Assembly (NCBI GenBank): GCA_964019135.1
Contig: OZ025256.1
Coordinates: forward strand, 40,148,035-40,212,034
Origin: Arenicola marina
Taxonomy: Eukaryota; Annelida; Polychaeta; Arenicolidae
Length of the DNA stretch: 64,000 nucleotides
Direction of reading: 5' to 3'
Shown piece by piece: positions 34,412 through 45,105 of the stretch. The position numbers were made by a program, and so were the translations under genes. The notes beneath the pieces were generated by a model. The model was given only the letters and a program-made list of their open reading frames with translations, searched no databases and was not told where the DNA came from. Position 1 is the stretch's first letter, and the number at the start of each line of letters is the position of its first letter.

Positions 34412-35584
34412 TGCTTGAAACTTTTTACCAGCCAAATTCCGTGAAACAGCGATAACGAAAGCTATCCGTATTCCGGATATATGTGACATAGTCGCCATCC
34501 AATGCCGAGTAGCATACGACATAGAGCCGTGGACCTTCACTATCGCACAAACAACTCTTCTCCTCGCCAGTGTCACGGGGGGCGAGCAAACAGTTTTACT
34601 GGTAACGCCATGCACCCTCAGCGATAAAAGCACAGACTGGGTAGGCAGGGGGAGCAATTAGTGATAAAGCAACAGCAAAATGGCTCATCAAATTGGCGCG
34701 TGGGTTAAATTGGGTTTAGCCCCGTGCAACCACGCTGGGGCACCCGGACCAGCTATTGTCCATGTAAGTACTGTCAATACAGGGGTCACTTGGAAGAACA
34801 AGAGGGAGGGAGGGAAGGGGGGGCTGGGGGGGGGGGGGTGGGGGGGGGCGTGCATAGAAGGTTTGCGTCTTGCTTGTTATATCGTATGTTTTATTACAAT
34901 TGCGCAGTGGCCATGGGAACATCTCGACGAGAGAGAAAACGTCATCATACGCACAGGAGGATACCATGGTTACTGAGCACAGCCAAGATATAGGCCGAGT
35001 GGGAGGGTGGGTGGGTAGGCCATGGTTTGAGTGGTGTCCCTGGCATCCAATCCGCGTTCGCATGATTAACACAGTTCCCGGTACTTGTCTCGTAGCCAAC
35101 GAGCCATCCACGGCTCTCCTTACTCCGCAATAGATTCCCCCATCAACGCGCTCTCTCAGACATCAATCTGACACTGACGGGGGAGAGTACTAGATCCAGC
35201 CTTCTGGCGGACGGGGGAATCCCACGGCGGGGGGTGGGGTGGGGGGGGGGGGTGGGGTAGCCATGTTGTGACGCCCGCCTGTAAAGCCAGCACGATCAAT
35301 CTCCATGCTCACATATATTACCCGAATCGCTCGCCATGCGGCGCTGCCAGTCACACGCCAAGGCGGGCGGCGGGGGAAATCCATTGAGAATCGTGGCAGA
35401 CAAACGCGACATACATTTCCGGCAATGTTGTTTACACTTGGCGGTTACCAGGTGGGAAGAGGAAGAGGGCAGCAGGGGAGGAGAATTGGAGGGGGAGGAG
35501 AGGATGAGATGCAGGAGGAGGGGGAGGAGAAGGAGGGGGAGGTGGGGGACAAGGAGAAGGAGGGGGAGGTGGAGGACAAGGAGA
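34412..35584. other. Intron, no gene seen
   Basis: Unique sequence with long G-runs near 34830-34850 and 35230-35255 and a GGAGGGGGAGG-rich tract at 35455-35590. No supported exon. Confidence 0.5.
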
Positions 35585-35856
35585 AGGAAGATTAGGATGG
35601 TTGTATATTCAGGCCGCTTTAACCATTTTGGTCATATCGCGTCAATGGGAGAAGGAAGTGAGAGTGGAGCCATGTCCCCGGGGGTAACCCCCTACTCATT
35701 GCAAAAACACGGGATCTTTATCATGTGATCACACATGGCCACAGCGGGGCTCGAACCACCGATCTACGTGCCGTTAGGCTCTTACGTGACCAGAGCACTC
35801 AATGCGAGCGCTCTACCCCACTGAGCTACCGGGTCGGCCCCGGAGGAGGATTAGGA
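35585..35856 (-). mobile_element. Full-length tRNA-derived SINE with target-site duplications
   Basis: The element proper is 35598-35843. The minus strand head carries A box TAGCTCAGTGGGGTAGAG and B box GGTTCGAGCCCC, followed by the family body. It is bracketed by AGGAAGATTAGGA (35585-35597) and AGGAGGATTAGGA (35844-35856), 13 bp with one mismatch, the mark of target-primed insertion. This is the best reference copy of the family in the window. Confidence 0.9.
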
Positions 35857-36348
35857 AGAGGAGGAGGCGGGGCAGGAGAGGAGGAGTGGGAGGAGGAGAG
35901 GAGAACGGGAGTGGAGTGCAGGGGTCTTCCCACAGGCAGGCGATGGCTGGGGGTGTCCTGGTTTCCGGGCAAGGAGCGGCTGGAGTGAAAGCAGCGTATC
36001 CTGGCCACCGGATACCACAACAGACGCGCCGCCAATCCCTGTGGCACCCCACCCAGGCCATCGCGGGGCCATCAACCACGTGGGGCATCCCGTACCGACA
36101 GGACCACGACATGTTAAGACAACCTGTCATCAGACACACAGCCGCCCCGAGTGAGCAACATAAATAATGCTGTTTCCGGCCGCACCTTGGGCGCACACGG
36201 GTGCTAAATTAGACGAAGTAACGTCCCAGAACAATAAATGATTTGGACGAAATAGTTCCAGATTAGATCGCCCAGACTCGGTTTGGACCTAAGAATCTAT
36301 TTATTTGCAGTCGAGTGCTACCATTCGGCCCCCACCCGAAAGATTGGT
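35857..36348. other. Intron, no gene seen
   Basis: Purine-rich tract to ~35930, then unique sequence. No supported exon. Confidence 0.5.
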
Positions 36349-36548
36349 CGGTTGGTTGGTTATTCAGGACGCTTTAACCACTTTTGGTCATATAGCGTCA
36401 ATGGGAGAAGGAGGGGCGAGTGGAGCCATGTCCCCGGGGTAACCCCCTACCCTTTGCGAGGAAGGACATGGGATCTTTATCCTGCGACCACACAGACATG
36501 GCCACAGCGGGGCGCGAACCACCGATCCACGCGCCGTCAGGCTCTCAC
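36349..36548 (-). mobile_element. tRNA-derived SINE, head-truncated
   Basis: Main SINE family from GGTTGGTTGGTTATTCAGG to the B-box region (complement CGAACCACCGATCCACG), ending at GCTCTCAC before the A box. Confidence 0.82.
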
Positions 36549-37562
36549 ACACGAATAAAGACCGGAATCACGAAACCTGTCTTCAGGTTTAATTCGTATA
36601 TTAGGACAGGTTTTGCAGCTAGGAATTATTTCGATTTACAAACAGCTTAAAAAGCATGTGACATTTGGGGGTTAATTAATTTGACGTTGGCCATGCTTTA
36701 CTAGTATCGGTAAATACAGGACGCTAGGTGCTTGTGTACATCTGTACACATTACTGTTTGGTAAATAACTGAATAGCCGCCTACGTCTCAACGCAGGCAC
36801 TGAGGACATGGCGACCGTGGCATATTGACTTTATATGTTAGGATCGGCTGATCGGAGTCAACATAGGATATCATTCGCGCCCCACGACGTAAAAACAAAC
36901 ACCAAACTGCATCAAGCAAAAAGGAACACACAACATCCCTCGACATGTAACCCGAACCACAGCCAATGCAGGAGGCATATATTGACAAGGAGGAGGTTTG
37001 GGCAAAAACACACACAAAAAGTCTTAAGAATATGTATGAACAGAATGCAGACCAATGCACATTCAAACACCTGTTTACAATGGCCCCATGTAAGGTAACA
37101 TCTGCTTCACGACAAGAATATAGGCATATGTACACGTGGATATACACTGTATGTATGTGTTCTGTTCGGATGGAATCTGATCAAATGATCACGTCAACAA
37201 ACATGCTAAGAAACGTGGCTGTCCATGAACACAAACACACGATCCACGGGAACATCAGGCGATCGAACCAGTCACTATTCATACACAGTGAACAAACAGA
37301 TCTCGTAGCAGAGTACTGGGCGGTGGAAGCCACAACTCCGTCCATGCAGTGATCAAACAGCACGACTCGGCCATCCGCACCATAACGCCATCCATGCCTA
37401 GTGAGAAAGTTGCAGGAGAGAGCAGCTCGTCTAACTGGACACTAGACGATTACAACAAGTCCATTCATTCAAGCAAGCACACAGTTTGACTAGGGGAATA
37501 CGCCATCAAGGGATTCTACAGGTAAAAAAGACAACAAGCAGCATCTAGGACGTTCAGAGAGT
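36549..37562. other. Intron, no gene seen
   Basis: Moderately AT-rich unique sequence; open frames of ~120 codons overlap on both strands near 36790-37350 without splice signals. Confidence 0.5.
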
Positions 37563-37850
37563 CTAGAGCATGTGGAGCATCTGAAACATCTAGAACGGCT
37601 AGAACATCTAGAGTGGCTAGAACATCTAGAGTGGCTAGAACATCTAGAGTGGCTAGAACATCTAGAGTGGCTAGAACATCCAGAACGGCAAGAGCATCTA
37701 GGGCGTCATGAACATTTAGAACATCTATGGTGTCTAGAATATCTAGGGCGTCATGGACATCTAGAACATCTGGAGAGTCTAGAACATCTAGAGTGGCTAG
37801 AATATCTAGGGCGTCATGGACATCTAGAACATCTAGGACGTCTAGACCGT
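37563..37850. repeat. TCTAGA-rich minisatellite downstream of a splice donor
   Basis: Tandem variants of AACATCTAGAGTGGCTAG and ATCTAGGGCGTCATGG, ~15-24 bp periods. On the transcript strand it starts ~34 bp after the donor of the 37884-37982 exon. Confidence 0.92.
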
Positions 37851-37883
37851 CTGGGAGGACAGCGCGGGGAGAGCCATGCATAC

Positions 37884-37982
37884 CTGGTCATTATCTATAT
37901 CTATGGTATCCGTGGGGCCCTGGTCATACCACGACCAGCCCTCCTGCTGCCGGCCCGCCTTGTCGCTCTCATCGTTATAACT
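37884..37982 (-). CDS. Exon of thyroglobulin-domain acidic protein gene (acidic, upstream)
   Basis: Acceptor CGGTCTGTTGCAG ends at 37983 and the donor GACCAG|GTATGC begins at 37883. It is 99 nt, phase 0-0. The peptide SYNDESDKAGRQQEGWSWY then DQGPTDTIDIDNDQ is acidic with Trp/Tyr (possible tyrosine-sulphation context) and no cysteine. It joins in frame to the 19030-19108 exon to give ...DNDQ-GDVWSGKYESSG..., a continuous acidic region ahead of the thyroglobulin domain. The intron between them would be ~18.8 kb. The other strand over the same DNA shows no splice pair. Assignment to this gene rests on strand, phase and amino-acid character. Confidence 0.68.
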
Positions 37983-38821
37983 CTGCAACAGACCGGAGCA
38001 CAGCGCTAAGCACACAGACTACATACCCGAGGGCGGCTGGGCCCCATACATCACGTACATTGGTTAGCCGGCTACGGGGCTTAGTCGGCTAACATCGCCC
38101 GTCAGTTACTTGGTAACTTTAGTCGATTAAGACCCGTAGACGGCTGAACCGCGTTCGTGAAATCCGGCACTGGGCTGCGGGGGTATGGACAGCCCATTGC
38201 TGGGAGTAGCAACCAGGGCATGTTTGCTACTAACATCATAAGCTAGATATATGGATATGGAATTACAATAAACAAAAGTAAATACAACAACCTACAGTAA
38301 TGAAAAAAATAAGCGTACAAGTCACCACTAATTTCTTTGTAAAAAGGGGAAAAAAGGTAGCTACAAATATATACACATATGGTTACTAGATATTGATATG
38401 AATGTAAGCATACATCAGATACTAGATATCACCTGTACCCAGGAACAATAGATAACCACACCAGATTAAACAGTATATACATATAAACATGCAAATGTTA
38501 CCAGCAGCCACTACACACGGACTTGAAATGAATTAAAATTAAGGCTAAGCTGCGCAGAGGCGGTTAAATACATAAAGTATACAATACACAATATTTGTCA
38601 CCGACACAAATATTACAAGCCAGTTGGAGTTCTTTTCATGGGACTGAAATAAAAAAATAACTATAATCTTTATCCTGGGCAAAAATGACATGACGTCTTC
38701 GTAAAAGCAACTGGTGAAATAACAACTTTGAGAAAAAAACAGAATGAAGAAAAGAAGAAAAGTTTTAAAAGAAAAGTTGGCATGACTGAAGCAATGAGAA
38801 ACAGCAATGTTGCTTAAGGAA
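37983..38821. other. AT-rich intron, no gene seen
   Basis: 38210-38800 is AT-rich and lacks G/C-runs. No repeat or gene recognised. Confidence 0.5.
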
Positions 38822-39010
38822 CTGGTGCCTGACCAATGCTGACTAGTGGCTGACCGATGCTGCCTGGTGGCTGACCAATGCTGACTGGTGGCTGACCAAA
38901 GTTGGCTAATAACTGACCAATGCTGACGAATGACTGACCAATGCTGACTGGTGGGTGACTAATGCTAACTGATGGCTGACCAATGATAACTGAACAATGT
39001 TGACTGATGC
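38822..39010. repeat. Degenerate ~21-bp tandem repeat
   Basis: About nine imperfect copies of CTGACCAATGCTGACTGGTGG. Confidence 0.88.
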
Positions 39011-39171
39011 CTTTTTAATGCCAGCTGCTGTATCTCACTCAGATTTAACAAGAGGTTGCAAAACATCGTGAAGGCAACATCACGCCATTTCGCTGATGGG
39101 TATTCACTATCTAATATGCACTAACACTAAGTTTTGCAGACGCTAGACCGGCAAACCACAGCCATACCGAT
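39011..39171. other. Spacer
   Basis: Nothing recognised. Confidence 0.4.
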
Positions 39172-39345
39172 TGACCCACCCATACCACTACTACAGAGAC
39201 CCCCACTACCACAGAGACCCCCACAACCACAGAGACCCCCACCACCACAGAGACCCCCACTACCACAGAGACCCCCACTACCACAGAGACCCCACCACCA
39301 GAGACCCCCACTACCACAGAGACCCGCACTACCACAGCACCCCCA
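39172..39345. repeat. 18-bp minisatellite
   Basis: About nine copies of CACTACCACAGAGACCCC with minor variants. Confidence 0.93.
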
Positions 39346-40136
39346 CCCGCACTCATCCGCATTGATTCAAAACAGCGGATATAGACTTACTTACACCCTG
39401 TTCCGCGTTCCGCGTTACATGAAAATAACTACTTCAAAGTAACACGTGGTGCCCGTCCCCCCTCCAAACCCAACCCCGTACCCAGCCAATCAAACGATCC
39501 AGATAAAACACACACCCACACACTACCGCCGACAACGCCGGGGACTGTTCACCTAACAGTTGTGAGCGGTCTGCCGACGCCACGACGCCCCCCCCCCCTC
39601 CCTCCTTGCCAGCCTCGACGCACACAGCTGCAAATATTTAAGCCGCAAGAACGTCTACAAAGGAGTCAGTAGAATTCTGTTCAACTCTCAAGCATTGCCG
39701 ACAGCAATCAATACACGGCGAGGAGGAGAGACCTGGTGGCAGGGGAGAGGGGGAGGGGGTTAAGGCGGCCAGACTCACGCCCTGATCATGCCACCAGGCC
39801 GCCACGTGGGGGCGGCAAGGGGGACGGGGGGAGGGAGAGCCAGGGTGGAAGGGGAGGGAGGGGCAGAGATCGGCTCGTTCTCACATCCTAATGGATCTTT
39901 CCAGCGCCGCAGCCAATCGTGGCATCGATGACCTGCATGGGCGACGCGCCCGATGGTCCCGATGGTGGCGCCCTCTGTCTGTTGGAGAGCGACACCCTGA
40001 TCACGGCTGGGGTCTATTGATCCGACCACGTGACCAGCGCCACCTCCCGAACACCTGTACGTGACCCCTGCTGGCACCATGAGGCAGACACGCTGTTTCC
40101 CCGCCAGTCGTGTGCACATCAGCGTTAAAATATGCC
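39346..40136. other. Intron, no gene seen
   Basis: C-run near 39587-39598 and a GGGAGGG-rich tract near 39740-39870. No supported exon. Confidence 0.5.
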
Positions 40137-40385
40137 AAGGAATCTCCGCTTTAACCACTTTTGGTTAATGGGAGAAGGAAGGGAGAGTGGAGCCATGTCC
40201 CCGGGGGTAACCCCCTACTCTTTGCGAAGAAAGACATGGGATCCTTATCCTGCGACCACATAGACATGGCCACAGCGAGGCTCGAACCATCGATCCACGT
40301 GCCGTTAAGCTCTCAGGGGGCCAGAGCATTCAATGCGAGCGTTCTAACCCAATGAGCTATTTGGCCGGCCCCCAAGCAATCTCCG
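40137..40385 (-). mobile_element. tRNA-derived SINE with target-site duplications
   Basis: The element is 40149-40373 with A box TAGCTCATTGGGTTAGAAC and B box GGTTCGAGCC on the minus strand. Flanking direct repeats AAGGAATCTCCG (40137-40148) and AAGCAATCTCCG (40374-40385) are 12 bp with one mismatch. The 3' end lacks the usual TTCAGGACG tail, so it was 3'-shortened or used a different tail. Confidence 0.9.
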
Positions 40386-42264
40386 GAGACAATAAATGGT
40401 TTGGATGAAGTAGAATATGGTCTGCATTGCAGGAGAGTATTTATAGGTTTCTCAATATTGTATCATGTCAAACATACTCGTGTAGGCTTGACGTCACTTT
40501 GCGTCCCGGTGACAAAGTGTCCTCGAGGGGACATCGTTGAAACATCGTGAAAGCTTTGCTCGTTAACACAACACCCGATATCTATATTCTACAATAACCT
40601 GGCAATGATATAAAAATATTCCAGCAATATCAATTCATTGTCATCATATTTTACTACCCAGTTGCTTATGTTTATTAATATACCGGAATAAAACGAAATC
40701 ATTGAAGTTTCCACTTTATTGTTTAACCCTGCTTATACAGCAATTTTCAACTTGCATTATGAATTTTTAACATCCTTTGGAGAAATGTCCTGGACGCATC
40801 TGACTTCGTTGGGAAAAATGGACATGTTATCATATTTAAGCGGCAGGAAAACGGAGGTGATGCGCACATGGTAATGATGTGGCGCACAGTTAAACCAAAC
40901 TTTCCCCCACGAGAGCACCAGTTTGGCCCAAATAGTGACTAAACTACATGTCCTTATTGCGTACCGTAAGTGTGGTCTCATACACTAAGAATATTGTCCC
41001 CTTTCCAAAATACTTTGAACATTTTACAAGGAACATACAGCTGCATGATGAACTATAAGGGTCGGTATTCCATGTTAGGGCAAACCCATTGTTTCAGCAT
41101 AGCTCACGTATAACTCACCTACGCCTACCATTTGCTATAAAATCCATTTCGAGGGCTTCAACATGGAAGTCGGACCAAAATAAGATCACATATAGCATTC
41201 AGTAGCGATACCCTGACGTCGAGACTCCCTACGGTCTAACTTTCCCAGCTTGCTTTTAAAGGTTAATTGAGGGACCCACTCGCTATCAAATTGCTTGGCG
41301 TTCATTAATTCCGGTTCCCCAGACGCTGCGCAGTCCCGCGGGCCAGAGTTCAAGGACAACCAGAGGTCATTACGTGACGGCGCCGAGGTCACCGCGTCCC
41401 GTCGACACGTGACTCAGGTACAAAATGGTCGTAGATCATGAGCACACCGCGGGGAAAAACGGGAGGGGACGTTTCTAACCCCCCCCCCCCGCTCCCTCCC
41501 ACCCTCACCGCGCCAGCCTCAATTTTTGCTGGCTCCACACCTTTCAGTTCCGCACTCCCCGCCAGATGACGCTCCATTCCTACAGTCAGCTCACCGCTGT
41601 CGACCGGAGGGGTTAGGGGTAGTGGGGGGGGGGGGGCAATTCTTAGAAAGCAATTACTTCTCGTAAAGAATAAAAGAACTGTAAACATACTTTCTCCCTT
41701 GTTGTCCACTATGGAGAAGGAGCTGAATTCCAAGTAAATTCTTCGAACGCTATTACTTCTCATTAAGAATAATGATTTACCGGGATAAAACACGTTCTCA
41801 TTTCTCCACTTGATACAAGTGTCGATCAAGCGCAAGCTATATCACCGGGACTACTTTCGATATCAGGCATACGTCGGCGACACGTATATATATTTCCTAC
41901 CTATTTACACAGCCCCACTCTGGCTTCTATTACCCCGCCCCCCCCCTCTCCCACATCCAATCCACTCTATAAACCATTCAGTTATTGCATCGGTCAACAA
42001 CTGCAATATGTGGAAGCGGATGCAGCTGACAAACCTGGGACAGATAACTCGGCGTGTTGGCTGGCGGGCCAGTCCAGTGCGTGGAGCACACTCAACACTA
42101 ATGGTGGGCAATCATAAATACCAATCAGGATGCAACAGTTAGTCACCACTTCACAATCTAGAGTAATTCTCCGCGCGGCATAAAAATGACAAAGCGGTGT
42201 TTTAAGGCAAGGCACACTTCTGGGTTGGTTTCTTCCTGATATGATGATGATGGCAATGATCTCG
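40386..42264. other. Intron, no gene seen
   Basis: Unique sequence; C-run near 41479-41490, G-run near 41624-41636. A short direct repeat CTTCTCGTAAAGAATAA/CTTCTCATTAAGAATAA occurs near 41657 and 41757. No supported exon. Confidence 0.5.
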
Positions 42265-42525
42265 GTGGCTATTTATTATTAACATTATTATTAACAATAT
42301 AATAACTATTCATATTGATATTGTGATTATTTATATTACTCATATTGTTACTAATATTATTACTTATATTGTTACTAATATTATTATTAATATTGATATT
42401 GTTATTATTTATATTACTCATATTGTTACTAATATTATTACTTATATTGATATTGTTATTATTATCAATATTTATATTGATATTGTTATTAATATTATTA
42501 TTCATATTATTATTAACATAATTTT
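42265..42525. repeat. AT-rich imperfect microsatellite
   Basis: TATTATTAATATTGATATTG and ACTCATATTGTTACTAATAT variants in tandem; gives false Asn/Ile-rich open frames on both strands. Confidence 0.92.
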
Positions 42526-42846
42526 TATGATTAAATTGCATGGATTGAAAAACACGATAAGACTGTTACAGTTTAATGACATGAAATGGTTGTGCGCTGG
42601 ACGGGGTAAAATATATTTTACATTTCCGCTCCGCCGACACCTGCAGCCAGCCACGGGTTGCGAGCGTTCACTCGCGGCATACCTACGTACAGCCGTGTGT
42701 GTTTGAACATCACCCCTGGCAGCGCACGCGTTAACAACCGCCACCCTGGTGACCCCGGCCCGGCCACTCAACCCACTTCACTCGTGAGTCCTCCTGCCCA
42801 CCCCCCCCCCCTTGCCCCAACCCCACCGCCCTCCCGCTCTACCCAC
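42526..42846. other. Spacer
   Basis: Unique sequence with a C-run near 42801-42810. No gene called. Confidence 0.45.
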
Positions 42847-43116
42847 CAGTTTGTGGCTCTGCACAGAGCTGTACTGATCTGAAGAGGCTGGCGACTGGCC
42901 TAAAGGGTATGTGTGGGGGCCCTCGTACAGCGAGAGTGGCGGGTCGCTCGCTCCCTCCTCGCCACCCATCGCGGGGTCCGTCAAGCGTGAAGCACGGGCG
43001 ATAATGAGGCACTCCAGCGGCCACGCGGTCGGGTCAGTGGGGGCCGCCCCCGTGGTCGAGTCAGTGAACGGTTGGCTCAGCACGCCCACCAGGTTGGTGT
43101 TGCAGGTTGGCCGGGA
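42847..43116 (-). CDS. Candidate exon, possibly of the same minus-strand gene
   Basis: A 270-nt open stretch from a possible acceptor CCTTGCCCTAAAAGTAG (ending 43117) to a possible donor ACTG|GTGGGT (from 42846), phase 0-0. It would join in frame to the exon at 37884-37982. The peptide contains TCNTNLVGVLSQPFTDSTTG, PTAWPLECLIIARAS and LYEGPHTYPLGQSPASSDQ, a varied composition unlike the repeat-derived frames nearby, and GC-rich third positions. The family is not recognised. Weak points: GTGGGT is a mediocre donor and the acceptor is ambiguous. It may be part of the thyroglobulin-domain gene or a chance frame. Confidence 0.38.
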
Positions 43117-43288
43117 CTACTTTTAGGGCAAGGGGTTCAGACGTTTGCCCCGGGTAGTTTTTGGGCAACACTATCTCACCACACTGTTTACATCTTCGCC
43201 ATTGACCTTTGGCTTTGACTTTTCTAGGGAAATCAAGTTTTGTACATACGTACTTAAGAAAAACACGGCGATTTGTCAACAGGATCTA
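43117..43288. other. Spacer
   Basis: Nothing recognised. Confidence 0.4.
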
Positions 43289-43530
43289 TGACTCGTCACC
43301 AGCCAACACAGCCTTCTAAAGGTCTGAAATCACCGCAAGCTATGTAACCTGTCACCAGCCAACACAGCCTTCTAAAGGTCTGAAATCACCGCAAGCTATG
43401 TAACCTGTCACCAGCCAACACAGTCTTCTAAAGGTCTGAAATCACAGCAAGCTATGTAACCTGTCACCAGCCACCACAGCCTTCTACAGGTCTGAAATCA
43501 AGACAAGCTATGTAACCTGTCACCATATTT
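43289..43530. repeat. ~56-bp tandem repeat, four copies
   Basis: Units share CACCAGCCAACACAGCCTTC, TAAAGGTCTGAAATCACC and GCAAGCTATGTAACCTGT; later copies are more diverged. Confidence 0.93.
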
Positions 43531-43983
43531 TTACATGTCTCAAATCACACAAAGCGAGCAGCTCATGAAATGACCTGCCGGAGCGCAGGTGTGGGGGGGG
43601 GGGGCACCATCGCGCTAGGCAATGTGACGTATCCCAAACAGTGCAGCGACCCACCCGACAGTGTCAAACTCATATACCACCGTTCATATCCGTACGTCGT
43701 CCAATCAAAGCCAGCGAGACAGGTCATGAGATACACCCTAGTAACACCGCCATGATTTGTAAAGGAAGCCATTCAATACACGCTGCGAGCTGTAAAACTA
43801 AGTTACGGGCCTGTGATTCGGTATAAAGACCTGTACTACTAAAACGTCGGGCAACGTGTGCTTGATAAAAGCCATGTGCTACACTACTGATGGGGTGGCA
43901 GACATGGGGGTCCTGTTATAAATGCAGACCCGCTGTCAGCCGGGCTCGCCAAGATAACAGTCATTCATGCCGAATCGGTTTGG
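43531..43983. other. Intron, no gene seen
   Basis: Unique; G-run near 43592-43602. Confidence 0.45.
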
Positions 43984-43985
43984 TT

Positions 43986-44027
43986 AGGTCAGGTCATAGG
44001 TCAGGTCATAGGTCAGGTCATAGGTCA
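43986..44027 (+). promoter_or_regulatory. Tandem AGGTCA half-sites
   Basis: AGGTCAGGTCAT repeats three and a half times, placing perfect nuclear-receptor half-sites AGGTCA every 12 bp in direct orientation; a further AGGTCAGGTCA lies at ~44093. It may simply be a 12-bp microsatellite. Confidence 0.35.
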
Positions 44028-44635
44028 CCATCATGATCACAAGTCAGACCACACATCGAGCTTTAAATTGTGGGGACCGATGAAGTCACAGGTCAGGTCA
44101 CAAAGAAACGTCGCAATTAGGTCTCAAAATGAGCGAACTAGGTCTTCACCAAAATCGACACCCGCCTCCATTTCGCACGCTACGCAATCTGTCAGTGGGT
44201 CGAAATGTCAAGAAGGGCATCTCAGTTCGCGGGTCACAAACACACTCTCTGTAACCCTTTCTCTGACTAACGACCGACTCCAGCGGGCTACAGCACATCA
44301 ACAAGCCCCACAGACTGTTCCCCAGCGTACACGAAGAAGGCGGTTTGGCAAGGAGAGAGAGAGCGAATGCCTCCGGAGAACAGGCTCAGACTTATCTCAA
44401 AGCGGCCACGATTTACCGCCGCGTTCCCGCGAAGGCTTCCAACGCCGCGCCGCGGGTTTACATAAGGCGCCGCGGGTCAGATTTATTCGGCCGCACTAAG
44501 GGGCCTAGTTGAAACCGGGCCCCAAGGTGTGCTGGCTGCCAGGCGGGGTGAGTGAGTGGGTGAAGGTAGGAAGGATGGGGAGAGACGCTGGAGCGTGAGG
44601 GAGGGGGACACTGGGTTCCATCAGGATCCAGAGCC
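44028..44635. other. Intron, no gene seen
   Basis: A 143-codon plus open frame (44068-44499) lacks splice sites and an identifiable domain; I do not call it. Confidence 0.45.
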
Positions 44636-45000
44636 GTCTGGATCCGGCATCCGACAGACGTACAGCGTGGACTAGACTTGATCCGGCAGCCCACAGACCC
44701 ACAAGGGACTAGACTTGATCCGGCAGCCCACAGACCCCACCAGGGACTAGACTGGATCCGGCGACCCACAGACCCACAAGGGAGGACTAGACTGGATCTG
44801 GCCGCCCACAGACCTACAAGGGACTAGACTGGATCCGGCAGCCCACCGACCCACCAGGGACTAGACTGGATCCGGCAGCCCACCAGACCTACAAGGGATC
44901 ATACTGGATCCGGCAGCCCACAGACCCACCAGGGACTAGACTGGATCCGGCAGCCCACAGACCTACAAGGGATCAGACTGGATCCGGCAAGCCCACAGAC
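44636..45000. repeat. ~37-bp GGATCCGGCA minisatellite
   Basis: About nine copies combining CTGGATCCGGCAGCCCACAG and ACC-ACAAGGGACTAGA. Confidence 0.93.
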
Positions 45001-45057
45001 CCACAGGGGAACCACACTCGGATCGGCTCCAGGGAAGCCAGCGCCAGGTTACGCCCT

Positions 45058-45105
45058 TGATCCGGCATTCCGGATCCATTCCGGATCCATTCCGGATCCG
45101 CTGGC
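45058..45105. repeat. 13-bp tandem repeat
   Basis: ATTCCGGATCC in three and a half copies just after the previous array. Confidence 0.85.
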
